Positions 45,382 through 53,234 of a DNA stretch of 64,000 nt are shown in pieces. The number at the start of each line of letters is the position of its first letter. The first letter of the stretch is position 1. Made by a program: the position numbers and the translations under genes. The notes beneath the pieces were generated by a model that saw nothing but the letters and a program-made list of their open reading frames with translations, ran no database searches and had not been told where the DNA came from. Source of the DNA: Arthrobacter sp. B6 (lineage in GTDB: Bacteria > Actinomycetota > Actinomycetes > Actinomycetales > Micrococcaceae); contig NZ_KV467168.1 of NCBI RefSeq assembly GCF_001663775.1, positions 62,001 to 126,000 on the forward strand, in the 5' to 3' direction.

Positions 45382-45716
45382 CTCGCCGGGTCGTACCCGA
45401 ACTCGCGGAGTTCCTGCGGGCAGCGGCAGGCCACCGCGATCTTCCTCGCCCATTCGACAGCGTCCTCGCGCGTCGGCAGCTCCAGCACCGTGAACCCGCC
45501 CTTGAGTTCAGAGCGCGGATAGATCTCGGCGCTCACGGACCCGTCGGCGGAGACCAGTAGGGGAGCGACTTCCTCCGCGATCCCGCCGCCGAATACGTAG
45601 ACGCCGGCAGCCTTCGCCTCCTCGATCACAGCGTGGGATTCGGCGAAGACCATCGGAAACTCCTCGTCGGTGAGCACCATGGCTTCGCTCGGGAAGGAGA
45701 TGAGGTATTTGGTCAT
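45378..45716 (-). CDS. YciI-like (DGPF-domain) protein
   Basis: A 112-aa small protein of the YCII/DGPF fold (MTKYLISFPSEAMVLTDEE, AGVYVFGGGIAEEVAP, KGGFTVLELPTREDAVEWARKIAVA). The motif VFGGGI and the C-terminal PQELREFGYDP fit proteins often found beside ECF sigma factors, although none is seen here. The start at 45716 is chosen by alignment to the family start; GGGAG abuts it. It is convergent with the MFS gene. Biochemical activity is unknown. Confidence 0.83.
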   Translation of the reverse strand: MTKYLISFPSEAMVLTDEEFPMVFAESHAVIEEAKAAGVYVFGGGIAEEVAPLLVSADGSVSAEIYPRSELKGGFTVLELPTREDAVEWARKIAVACRCPQELREFGYDPAS

Positions 45717-45774
45717 CTCCCGATAGTGCCCCGCGGGCGGCCGGACAGCAACAGAATGTCCCGGCCGAGTACAT

Positions 45775-46884
45775 CTAGCTGCCGCAGTACCGGTCGAAAC
45801 GTTCGCGCCCCAGGCGGCCAAGCCTCTCGACGGTATGCCAGCTGATCACCGCAAGGAGCAGCGTCAGCAGAATGGCTGATACAGCCACGAGCGGCGGAAG
45901 ATCGGCTGTCGATCCGTCATTGAGCCAGAGAATGACCGGATAGTTCCAGAGGTACGCAGCGTAGGAGACCATTCCCATCAGCTGCAATGGCCTCGTCCAT
46001 GACGGTATTGGGGGCGTACGCGAAGACGCCAGTGCAACCAGGACGGCCGCGGCAACCATGGCCAGCGGCCCCCCAACGAAGAAGAAAGCCGGCGATTCGT
46101 TGGCCTTGGGAAAGAACATCAGCGTGGCCAGGACAGAGACCGCGCCCACGAGGGACGCACGCCTGGTCCCGCGTCCGGAGAACCAGCCGAACATCCGCAG
46201 CCGGAACAGGCGCAGGGCGGAACCGATGATCAGCCCGAGGCCCCACGTTGTGGGAAGTGCGTAGACCAGGGAGTGCAGGTGCGGGGCCAGGATCAGCATG
46301 GCCAGCACGCTCGCCGTCATCAGTGAAACGACGACGGCGGCCGACCACGCGATCAGCCGTCGCTGCCGGTTCTTCCGCAGGGCGAGCACCAACAGTGCCG
46401 GCCAGATCAGATAGAACTGTTCTTCCACCGCCAGCGTCCAGAGGGGCCCGATGGCCATGCTCACATCGAAGGGCAGCGGAAGGTCTTTGAGGTAGCCAAA
46501 ACCGGCGAGGAGGGTATAGCCGATGATTCCCTTGGACCGGTCCCCGAGGACGTCGGCCGTCAATTCCACGATGGCGTACACGCCCAGGAACGCGATGAGG
46601 GCGGGCAGCAGGCGGAAGGCCCGGTGTGCGTAAAAGCGCCCGTAACGGATTCTGCGGTGCCGCTCGATGTCCCTCACCAGTACGCCTGTGATCAGGTAAC
46701 CGCTCAGCACGAAGAACACGATCACGCCGACGATGCCGGCGCCTTGAAACAATCCGGGCCAGGAGTGCCCCAACAGGACGGCGCCGACGGCCGCACCACG
46801 AAGAACATCCAGGCCGCCCAACCTCTGGCTCCCCGAAGTTTTCGGGGCGGCCGTCTCCACGGTTCCACCGATGAGCAACGTCAC
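45775..46884 (-). CDS. acyltransferase 3 family protein
   Basis: A 369-aa membrane acyltransferase with about 10 helices. LGGLDVLRGAAVGAVLLGHSWPG contains the catalytic His40 of the acyltransferase-3 family; FFVLSGYLITG and GRFYAHRAFRLLPAL are further family blocks, and GPLWTLAVEEQFYLIWP is diagnostic. Such enzymes O-acylate cell-surface polysaccharides, peptidoglycan or lipids using cytoplasmic acyl-CoA. The GTG start follows GGAGGTTAT; the overlapping ATG is out of frame. It is a single-gene unit upstream of the YciI-like gene in the same direction. Confidence 0.9.
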   Translation of the reverse strand: MTLLIGGTVETAAPKTSGSQRLGGLDVLRGAAVGAVLLGHSWPGLFQGAGIVGVIVFFVLSGYLITGVLVRDIERHRRIRYGRFYAHRAFRLLPALIAFLGVYAIVELTADVLGDRSKGIIGYTLLAGFGYLKDLPLPFDVSMAIGPLWTLAVEEQFYLIWPALLVLALRKNRQRRLIAWSAAVVVSLMTASVLAMLILAPHLHSLVYALPTTWGLGLIIGSALRLFRLRMFGWFSGRGTRRASLVGAVSVLATLMFFPKANESPAFFFVGGPLAMVAAAVLVALASSRTPPIPSWTRPLQLMGMVSYAAYLWNYPVILWLNDGSTADLPPLVAVSAILLTLLLAVISWHTVERLGRLGRERFDRYCGS

Positions 46885-47072
46885 ATAACCTCCGGAGTTT
46901 CGACTGGCCGGCCGCGCCCCGGCTGAACCGAGGCAGGACTAGGCCCCGCCTATCCACTGAATTCACGGGCGCCATGCCCGCAGCTTCCAGTCTTTCGGAA
47001 GTTTCTGGACGAAACCTGACTGCCGGATCGGAACCCTGGAGCCCGCAGGTGATGACAGGACGCCGGAGGCAA

Positions 47073-47110
47073 AGCAGAAGGACCCGTTCAAATGAACGGA
47101 TCCTTCTGCT
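47073..47110 (-). terminator. strong hairpin downstream of the DUF805 gene
   Basis: AGCAGAAGGACCCGTTCA (47073-47090) pairs with TGAACGGATCCTTCTGCT (47093-47110): 18 pairs with one mismatch and a two-base loop. On the reverse strand it is followed by TTTGCC. It lies about 40 bp past the stop of the DUF805 gene and can also end any forward transcript. Nothing else is seen in 46885-47151. Confidence 0.8.
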
Positions 47111-47151
47111 CTGGTGCTTCAGCCGGATCTACTTACCCGGTTGTTGTGCTC

Positions 47152-47625
47152 CTAGACGCCCGCCGGCCGGTCGTACCGCTGGCCCGCCGGGTTGGAAGGC
47201 ATGATCATCAGCACCAGCACAGCCAGGGCGCCCAGGAAGGGCACCAGCAAAAGGAGAGCCAGCCAGCCGCTGAAATTGCCGTCGTGCAGACGACGCACAA
47301 CGAGCGCCAGGGACGGAACAATCGTGGCCAGGCCCCAGACGATCAGCAGGATACTTCCAAAGCCAAAAGCCGGGGTGCTGTCCAAGCTGGAGGTGGTCGT
47401 CGTCGCGCCGGTGATGATATTCAGGACGATACCTACGGCAACGGCAACGAGGGTCCACCACCAGTATTCGCTCCGGCTGGCCCGCCCGGAGAAGGTGGCG
47501 TACTTCTTGAAGAACCGCTGTACCGCTGCCGGGAAGGGCGCGCCGTAATACGGTGCCCAGATTGGCGGCTCGCCGCCCTGGAAAGCCTGCGGCTGGGTCT
47601 GTTGTTGCGGGTGCGGATAGCTCAT
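47152..47625 (-). CDS. DUF805 membrane protein
   Basis: A 157-aa protein. After a Gln/Pro-rich cytoplasmic N-terminus (SYPHPQQQTQPQAFQGGEPP) comes the DUF805 domain: RFFKKYATFSGRASRSEYWWW, three or four helices, and SLALVVRRLHDGNFSGWLALL. Members are small inner-membrane proteins of unknown role, some linked to stress. ATG follows GGGGGAACAACC. It is monocistronic, with a strong hairpin after it. Confidence 0.88.
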   Translation of the reverse strand: MSYPHPQQQTQPQAFQGGEPPIWAPYYGAPFPAAVQRFFKKYATFSGRASRSEYWWWTLVAVAVGIVLNIITGATTTTSSLDSTPAFGFGSILLIVWGLATIVPSLALVVRRLHDGNFSGWLALLLLVPFLGALAVLVLMIMPSNPAGQRYDRPAGV

Positions 47626-47732
47626 GGTTGTTCCCCCGAGGTTTTAAGTGATGAGACGACCCCATCGTATGGCCCCGCGAGGAAAGTTTGGCGTTTCGAT
47701 GGACAAAATTTACGTCGATTTACAGCGCTGCG

Positions 47733-48212
47733 TCAGCCGGTGTCGACAAACACCTCCACAGCGATAACGTGCACTTCCGACAGTCCCTGCGTCGGAAGCG
47801 TCCTTTCCAACAGAACCGGCTGCCTGTGGTGGTGGGCCCACTCCCGGGCATCAGGCCCCAGCACGTCATCGATCCACACCACGGCGTCCCAGTCCGCTTC
47901 GCCCAGGAGTTCCATTCTTGCCAGCCACCGGCGCACCGAATGGAGCTTCGGCGTCGGTTCATTGCTTCCGCCTGCACGAAAGCCCAACGGCACATGCAAC
48001 GGCTCCTCGTCCAACTGCAGCTGCGACTCCAGGCCGGCCACGTGGTCCGCCGGCCATATCGACACCCAAGCGATCCGGCCACACCGGGCCAGCCTTCGGA
48101 CTAGGGAAACGCTGGCATCCGACACCGGCAACTCCGGTCGGTCCCCGCCACCGCCCCGACGAATCACAGGATTAAGCACGCCGTCGATGCCGAGAAGGAT
48201 GATTGGCTTCAC
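47733..48212 (-). CDS. HAD-like protein (Swiss-army-knife HAD type)
   Basis: A 159-aa HAD-fold protein opening VKPIILLGIDGVLNPVIRR, where the first Asp of the catalytic motif is replaced (GIDGVLNP), as in HAD domains found with RNA repair enzymes. VWIDDVLGPDAREWA carries motif IV with the DD pair. WVSIWPADHV matches the Thr/Ser motif II position. A GTG start at 48212 is used because the homologous part begins there; the frame is open 24 codons upstream without a clear ribosome site. The substrate is unknown. Confidence 0.72.
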   Translation of the reverse strand: MKPIILLGIDGVLNPVIRRGGGGDRPELPVSDASVSLVRRLARCGRIAWVSIWPADHVAGLESQLQLDEEPLHVPLGFRAGGSNEPTPKLHSVRRWLARMELLGEADWDAVVWIDDVLGPDAREWAHHHRQPVLLERTLPTQGLSEVHVIAVEVFVDTG

Positions 48213-48384
48213 GTCGCGGTCACCGGCTACAGTTGCTGGTGCACGGCGCAGGAGGCAGGCATGACGGGCCCAGGAGCGGGACAAAAATGGCCGCCGCTGT
48301 TGAATCCGCTGCTGACATTCCCATGAGTCACCACCCGATCTTTCGGCCGAGTCTAGCGCTCACCACGAAATCCTTGGCGGCCTG

Positions 48385-48435
48385 TTGACGGCTGATGTGA
48401 TGCACGATACAGTTACGGGAAGTTATACGAATAAC
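48385..48435 (+). promoter_or_regulatory. promoter and LacI operator of the fructan operon
   Basis: TTGACG (48385-48390), a 17-nt spacer and TACAGT (48408-48413) form a near-consensus sigma-70 promoter. Right after it, GTTATACGAATAAC (48422-48435) is a palindrome with GTTAT/ATAAC arms around ACGA. It would cover the transcription start, a position that blocks initiation. The LacI gene begins 35 bp further on. Confidence 0.8.
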
Positions 48436-48469
48436 CGCCGCTATTACCGAAAGCCCAAGGAGGTGCCCC

Positions 48470-49513
48470 ATGGCTGTACCACGGCCAAAGTCAGGACCGA
48501 CAATGCACGACGTCGCGGCTGCCGCCGGTGTTTCACAGGCCACCGTGTCCTTGGTGCTCAATTCGGCTTCCGGTTCCCGCTTCTCCGAAGATACCCGCAA
48601 ACGCGTTCGGGACGCCGTGAACCGGCTGGGTTACCGCACCAACGCCCACGCCAAAGTCCTCCGCGAAGGCGTCGCCGGAATGATCGGGTTCATCGGCGAT
48701 TCCGTGGCCACTACTCCCTTCGCCGGCGCCATCATCGAAGGTGCGCAGCAGCGGGCCTGGGAGGACGGGCTCCTTCTGCTCTCGGTAAACACCGGCGGCG
48801 ACAGGGAACTCGAGGCAGCATCGTTGGACACCATGCTCTCCTACAAGGTTGCCGGCGTGGTCTACGCCGCCATGTATCACCGCAGGCTGGATGTTCCCGA
48901 GGCTTTGGCGGGCGTCAGGTCCGTGGTGCTGAATTCCCAAGACCGCGCCGGACAGGTCCCGAGTGTCGCCCCGGACGAGGTCAAGGGTGGGTACGCGGCC
49001 ACCAGTCGACTGCTCAAAGCGGGCCACACAAAAGTCGGGATGATCAACATTGAGAGCCTGGAAAGCGGCCTTCCTGCCGCCGTCGGACGCTACGAGGGCT
49101 ACTGCGCGGCACTTGAGGAAGCGGGGCTGCTCGTCGATCCGGACCTGGTCCGTTTCGGTGAAGGCGGTGAAGAGCATGGCTACAAGTACGCAATGGAGCT
49201 GCTGACCTCCCGCAACCCGCCGACTGCTATTTTCTGCGCCAACGACCGTGGCGCCTGGGGCGCCTATCAGGCGGTGTCGGACCTGCGCCTCTCAATCCCC
49301 GAGGACATCTCGATCGTGGGGTTCGACAATCAGGCAACTTTGGCGCCGTTTCTTCGCCCGGGACTGACCACCTTTGAATTGCCGTTCGTCGCCATGGGCC
49401 GGCGTGCGGTTGAACTGATCCTCCAGGATGCGGAACCCGACGGCCGGGTCGAGCTGATGGACTGCCCTCTCATCGAACGGAATTCCGTGACTCATCCTAA
49501 GGAGATGCCATGA
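48470..49513 (+). CDS. LacI-family transcriptional regulator
   Basis: A 347-aa repressor. Residues 11-60 (PTMHDVAAAAGVSQATVSLVLN, TRKRVRDAVNRLGYRTNAHAK) form the LacI helix-turn-helix and hinge. The remainder is the periplasmic-binding-like sugar-sensing domain (AIFCANDRGAWGAYQAV, ISIVGFDNQ). ATG follows AAGGAGGTGCCCC. It is the first gene of an operon with two permeases, a binding protein and a GH32 enzyme, so the inducer is probably fructose, a fructo-oligosaccharide or a derivative. It likely binds the palindromes at 48422 and 49617. Confidence 0.93.
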   Translation: MAVPRPKSGPTMHDVAAAAGVSQATVSLVLNSASGSRFSEDTRKRVRDAVNRLGYRTNAHAKVLREGVAGMIGFIGDSVATTPFAGAIIEGAQQRAWEDGLLLLSVNTGGDRELEAASLDTMLSYKVAGVVYAAMYHRRLDVPEALAGVRSVVLNSQDRAGQVPSVAPDEVKGGYAATSRLLKAGHTKVGMINIESLESGLPAAVGRYEGYCAALEEAGLLVDPDLVRFGEGGEEHGYKYAMELLTSRNPPTAIFCANDRGAWGAYQAVSDLRLSIPEDISIVGFDNQATLAPFLRPGLTTFELPFVAMGRRAVELILQDAEPDGRVELMDCPLIERNSVTHPKEMP

Positions 49514-50484
49514 GCCGCACCATCCCGGCCCGACGCGGGCGTCCTGTTGCGGCGCCGTCGCCGCAAGCCAAAAATTCTCTTTCGCTCCGCCTTAAGAGGA
49601 TTTTCCGCGCCTGGCAGTTATACGTATTACTTGCCCCGGCGATCATCTACATCCTGGTCTTCAAGTACTGGCCGATGTACGGCGTGCAGATCGCCTTCAA
49701 GAACTACAACCCGGTGGACGGGTTCACTGACAGCCCCTGGGTGGGCCTGACGCACTTCATCAGGTTCATGAACTCCTACCAGTTCGGCCAGGTCGTGGGT
49801 AACACCCTGTGGATCGCCGTCCTGGGCCTGCTGGTCGCTTTCCCGATCCCGATCATCCTCGCTCTGCTGGTCAACCAGCTCCAGAGCGAGAGGTTCAAGA
49901 AGTTCACCCAAACGGTGCTCTACTCCCCCGCATTCATCTCCACCGTCGTGGTGGTGGGCATCATGTTCGTCGTCCTCTCCCCCAGGTCAGGACTGGTGAA
50001 CAACGCGATCCAGCTCGGCGGCGGCGAACCGATCTTCTTTATGGGCTCAGCGGAGTGGTTCCGCCCCATCTACGTCATCTCCGATGTCTGGCAGAACGCC
50101 GGCTTCTCCATGATCGTCTACCTGGCGGCCCTGGCGGCCATCGACCCGGCGCTGCATGATGCGGCCAAGGTCGACGGCGCCTCCAAACTCCAGCGCATCC
50201 GGCACATTGACCTGCCCGGCATCATGCCGGTGGTGACGATCCTGTTCATCCTGGCCATCGGCAACCTGCTGAACGTCGGATTCGAGAAGGCCCTGCTGAT
50301 GCAGACGCCGCTGAACCTCTCAACCTCGGAGATCATCCAGACCTACGTCTACCACGCCGGCCTCCAGCAGGCGCAGTTCAGCTACTCGGCCGCCATCGGC
50401 CTGTTCAACTCCCTCCTCAACCTGGCACTGCTGCTCGTCTTCAACACGATCGCGCGCCGGGCCAACCAAGCGACCCTGTGGTGA
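49510..50484 (+). CDS. ABC sugar transporter permease (LplB-type)
   Basis: A 324-aa inner-membrane permease with six helices. HDAAKVDGASKLQRIRHIDLPG is the EAA loop that contacts the ATPase. The N-terminus has a basic 30-residue cytoplasmic extension. It belongs to the polysaccharide/oligosaccharide-import group that pairs with lipoprotein LipO. ATG overlaps the LacI stop (ATGA) with AAGGAGATGCC inside the preceding gene. Codons 37-41 contain two rare TTA leucines and form an operator-like palindrome. Confidence 0.92.
   Translation: MSRTIPARRGRPVAAPSPQAKNSLSLRLKRIFRAWQLYVLLAPAIIYILVFKYWPMYGVQIAFKNYNPVDGFTDSPWVGLTHFIRFMNSYQFGQVVGNTLWIAVLGLLVAFPIPIILALLVNQLQSERFKKFTQTVLYSPAFISTVVVVGIMFVVLSPRSGLVNNAIQLGGGEPIFFMGSAEWFRPIYVISDVWQNAGFSMIVYLAALAAIDPALHDAAKVDGASKLQRIRHIDLPGIMPVVTILFILAIGNLLNVGFEKALLMQTPLNLSTSEIIQTYVYHAGLQQAQFSYSAAIGLFNSLLNLALLLVFNTIARRANQATLW
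49617..49630 (+). promoter_or_regulatory. operator-like palindrome inside the first permease gene
   Basis: GTTATACGTATTAC matches the promoter operator GTTATACGAATAAC at 12 of 14 bases. It is encoded by Leu-TTA, Tyr, Val-GTA, Leu-TTA codons that are rare in this GC-rich DNA, suggesting the DNA sequence itself is kept. It is 1195 bp downstream of the first operator, a distance allowing repressor looping. Confidence 0.6.
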
Positions 50485-50491
50485 TGACGAC

Positions 50492-51451
50492 ATGTCCCTG
50501 AAAACCAGCCCCCGCACTATCGACACCCCGAACCGGCCGCTCAGCCAGGGCCGCCCCAGGCAAACCCTTCGGGACCGGTACGGCGACCGTGCCTTCAACA
50601 TCGTCGCCACCTCCATCCTGCTGCTGTCCATCCTGGCCGTCGTGTACCCGCTGTACTTCATCGTTATCGCCTCGGTCAGCGATCCAAACGCCGTCTACGA
50701 AGGCAAGGTCTGGCTGTTTCCCTCCGGTGTGACCACCGAGGGCTACGAGCGGATCTTCGCCGACAGCCGGATCTGGAACGGCCTGGGCAACACCGTCATC
50801 TACACCGTGCTCGGCACCGCCATCAGCGTCAGCACCATCCTGTGTGGCGCCTACGCGCTGTCCCGCAAGGACATGCCCGGGCGGAAGATCCTGATGCTCC
50901 TGTTTGTCATCACCATGTTCTTCGACGGCGGCCTCATCACCAAGTACCTGGTGGTCCGGGACCTGGGCATGCTGGACACCGTCTGGGCGGTGGTCCTGCC
51001 CGGCGCGGTGGGCGTATGGAACCTGATCATCGCCAGGTCCTTCTTCGAACACACCATCCCCAACGAGCTGCGTGAAGCCGCCCAGATGGATGGGGCAACC
51101 GATTTCAAATTCTTCTTCCAGATGGTGCTCCCCCTGTCCAAACCACTGATCATGCTCATGATCATGGTCCACGTCGTGGCGCACTGGAACTCATTCTTCG
51201 ACGCGCTGATCTTCCTCAACGACGACTCCAAGTACCCGCTGCAGCTCGTCCTGCGCAACATCCTTATCCAGTCAGACGTCTCATCCACCGGAACCACCGG
51301 CGGAGACATCGCATCCTATGCCGCCGCGCAACGGATCGCAGAGCTCACCAAGTACGCCATGATCGTCGTCTCGAGCCTGCCACTCATGATTGCCCTGCCA
51401 TTCATGCAGAAGCACTTCACCAAGGGCGCCATGATCGGCGCCGTCAAATAA
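50492..51451 (+). CDS. ABC carbohydrate permease (YtcP-type)
   Basis: A 319-aa inner-membrane permease with six helices. REAAQMDGATDFKFFFQMVLP is the EAA loop. A 35-residue polar N-terminus precedes TM1 (FNIVATSILLLSILAVVYPLYF). It forms the heterodimeric channel with the upstream permease, 7 nt away. No ATPase gene is encoded in the operon, so the pair probably uses a shared MsmK-like ATPase located elsewhere. Confidence 0.92.
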   Translation: MSLKTSPRTIDTPNRPLSQGRPRQTLRDRYGDRAFNIVATSILLLSILAVVYPLYFIVIASVSDPNAVYEGKVWLFPSGVTTEGYERIFADSRIWNGLGNTVIYTVLGTAISVSTILCGAYALSRKDMPGRKILMLLFVITMFFDGGLITKYLVVRDLGMLDTVWAVVLPGAVGVWNLIIARSFFEHTIPNELREAAQMDGATDFKFFFQMVLPLSKPLIMLMIMVHVVAHWNSFFDALIFLNDDSKYPLQLVLRNILIQSDVSSTGTTGGDIASYAAAQRIAELTKYAMIVVSSLPLMIALPFMQKHFTKGAMIGAVK

Positions 51452-51512
51452 CCGCACCTCCCACCTCTGTAACCCCCAGATGCAGTATCCCCACCTCAGA
51501 ATAGGAATGACC

Positions 51513-53117
51513 ATGGCATTCAGCCACAAATTCGCCGCCCTCGGCGCCGTCCTGGCCGGAACATTGATGTTCACCGCGTGCTCCGGCGGCTCCAGTACTA
51601 CGGAGATCAAAGACGCCTCCGCTGACTTCGGCTTCCAGGAAACAGGATTCCCGATCGTCAGCAAGCAACTTGACCTGACATTCTCCGGCACGAAATCCGC
51701 CCTTGCCCCGGACTACAACACCATGACCGTGGTGCAGGAATGGGAGAAGGCCACCAACGTCCACATCAACTGGGAGAACCTCCCGGAAACGGTCTTCCAG
51801 GAAAAGAAGAACCTAATCCTAGCCAGCGGCGACCTGCCCGATGCCTTCTTCAACTCCGGGCTGACCGACGCCGAGATCGCGACCTACGCCACCAGCGGCA
51901 CCCTCATTCCGCTGGAGGGTCTCATCGAGAAGAACGCGCCCAACCTCTCCAAACTGCTCTCCGAACGGCCCGACATCAAGGCAGCCATCACCTCCTCGGA
52001 CGGGCACATCTACTCCCTGCCTTCGGTGGAGGAGCTGGGCCTGGTCCAGTTCCCCAACGAGCTGGCCATCAACACGTCCTGGCTGAAGAAACTCAACATC
52101 CCGATGCCAAAGACCATCGATGAGTTCCACGACGCACTGCTTGCGTTCAAGACCCAGGACGCCTCCGGGACCGGCAAGACCATACCGCTGAGTTTCATGC
52201 CCGGATCCTGGTGCGGGGACATCGTTGACCTGATCGCCGCCCTCGGCGGAGTGCCGGACAACATGGACCACCGCATCGTCCAGGACGACAAGGTCATCTT
52301 CACCCCCACCCAGGACGGCTACAAGAAGGCCATCCAGACCCTGCACGAGTGGTACAAGGAAGGCCTGATCGATCCGGAATCCTTCTCCCAGGACGACAAG
52401 GCCTACCTGGCCAAGGGCAAAGCCGCCACGGAAAACCTCGGCTCCTTCGTCTGGTGGGAAATCCCCGAAATGGTCGGCGCGGACCGCGCCAGCAACTACT
52501 CCCTCGTCCCGGTCCTCGAAGGGGTCGACGGCAAACGGATCGCCAGCCAGTCGAATAACCAGGAAATCGCCCGCGGCGCTTTCGCCATCACCCGGACCAA
52601 CAAATATCCGGCAGCCACCATGCGCTGGGCCGACAACCTCTATGACCCCATCCAGTCAGCCCAGGCCAACTGGGGACCCATCGGTGAAACCCTGCAGAAG
52701 GACGCCAACGGCCTCCTGACCCAGATCCCCGCCCCGGCCGGGACCAGCGAGGGCGAACGCCGCCAAAAAGTCGCCCCGGGTGGCCCGAAAGCCAACACCG
52801 CCGAGAACTTCACCACCGTCGTCGCCCCCGAACCACGCGCCGCTGAACGCCAGAAGACCGTCAACGAACACTACAAGCCCTTTGCCGGCAACGACGGCTA
52901 CCCCCCGGTCGCCCTGTCCAACGAGGAACTCCAGCAGATCAGCACCATCCAGGCGGACAGCACCTCACTGGTGAAGCAGAACATCGCCAAGTGGATCGTC
53001 TCCGGCGGCATCGAGCAGGAATGGGATGGCTACGTCTCCCAGCTCCAGAACATCGGCGTCGACAAAATGATCGAGGTCTACCAGCAGGCCTACGACCGCT
53101 ACAAGAGCAACTCCTAG
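51513..53117 (+). CDS. extracellular solute-binding lipoprotein
   Basis: A 534-aa lipoprotein that delivers the sugar to the permeases. The signal peptide AFSHKFAALGAVLAGTLMFTAC ends in a lipobox with the acylated Cys. The mature part is an extended family-1 binding protein of the LipO/YtcQ size class. ATG 51513 follows AGGAATGACC; earlier ATGs at 51480 and 51507 give a less suitable signal peptide. Two hairpins follow the stop, before the GH32 gene. The size of the binding cleft suits an oligosaccharide such as a fructan fragment; this is inferred from context. Confidence 0.92.
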   Translation: MAFSHKFAALGAVLAGTLMFTACSGGSSTTEIKDASADFGFQETGFPIVSKQLDLTFSGTKSALAPDYNTMTVVQEWEKATNVHINWENLPETVFQEKKNLILASGDLPDAFFNSGLTDAEIATYATSGTLIPLEGLIEKNAPNLSKLLSERPDIKAAITSSDGHIYSLPSVEELGLVQFPNELAINTSWLKKLNIPMPKTIDEFHDALLAFKTQDASGTGKTIPLSFMPGSWCGDIVDLIAALGGVPDNMDHRIVQDDKVIFTPTQDGYKKAIQTLHEWYKEGLIDPESFSQDDKAYLAKGKAATENLGSFVWWEIPEMVGADRASNYSLVPVLEGVDGKRIASQSNNQEIARGAFAITRTNKYPAATMRWADNLYDPIQSAQANWGPIGETLQKDANGLLTQIPAPAGTSEGERRQKVAPGGPKANTAENFTTVVAPEPRAAERQKTVNEHYKPFAGNDGYPPVALSNEELQQISTIQADSTSLVKQNIAKWIVSGGIEQEWDGYVSQLQNIGVDKMIEVYQQAYDRYKSNS

Positions 53118-53141
53118 CACCACAAACCAGCAGCACAAACA

Positions 53142-53201
53142 GGGGTGGGCCGGGGCAAACCGGCCCACCCCGCACCAGGGAGCCCTTTACGAGGGCTCCC
53201 T
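53142..53201 (+). terminator. two tandem perfect hairpins between binding-protein and GH32 genes
   Basis: GGGGTGGGCCGG (53142-53153) pairs fully with CCGGCCCACCCC (53160-53171). AGGGAGCCCT (53177-53186) pairs fully with AGGGCTCCCT (53192-53201) over a TTACG loop. Neither is followed by a T-run. They may protect the binding-protein mRNA end, or partly terminate so the binding protein is made in excess over the hydrolase. Confidence 0.7.
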
Positions 53202-53234
53202 CCTGGACCTGCACAGAAACGAGACCACAGCTTC

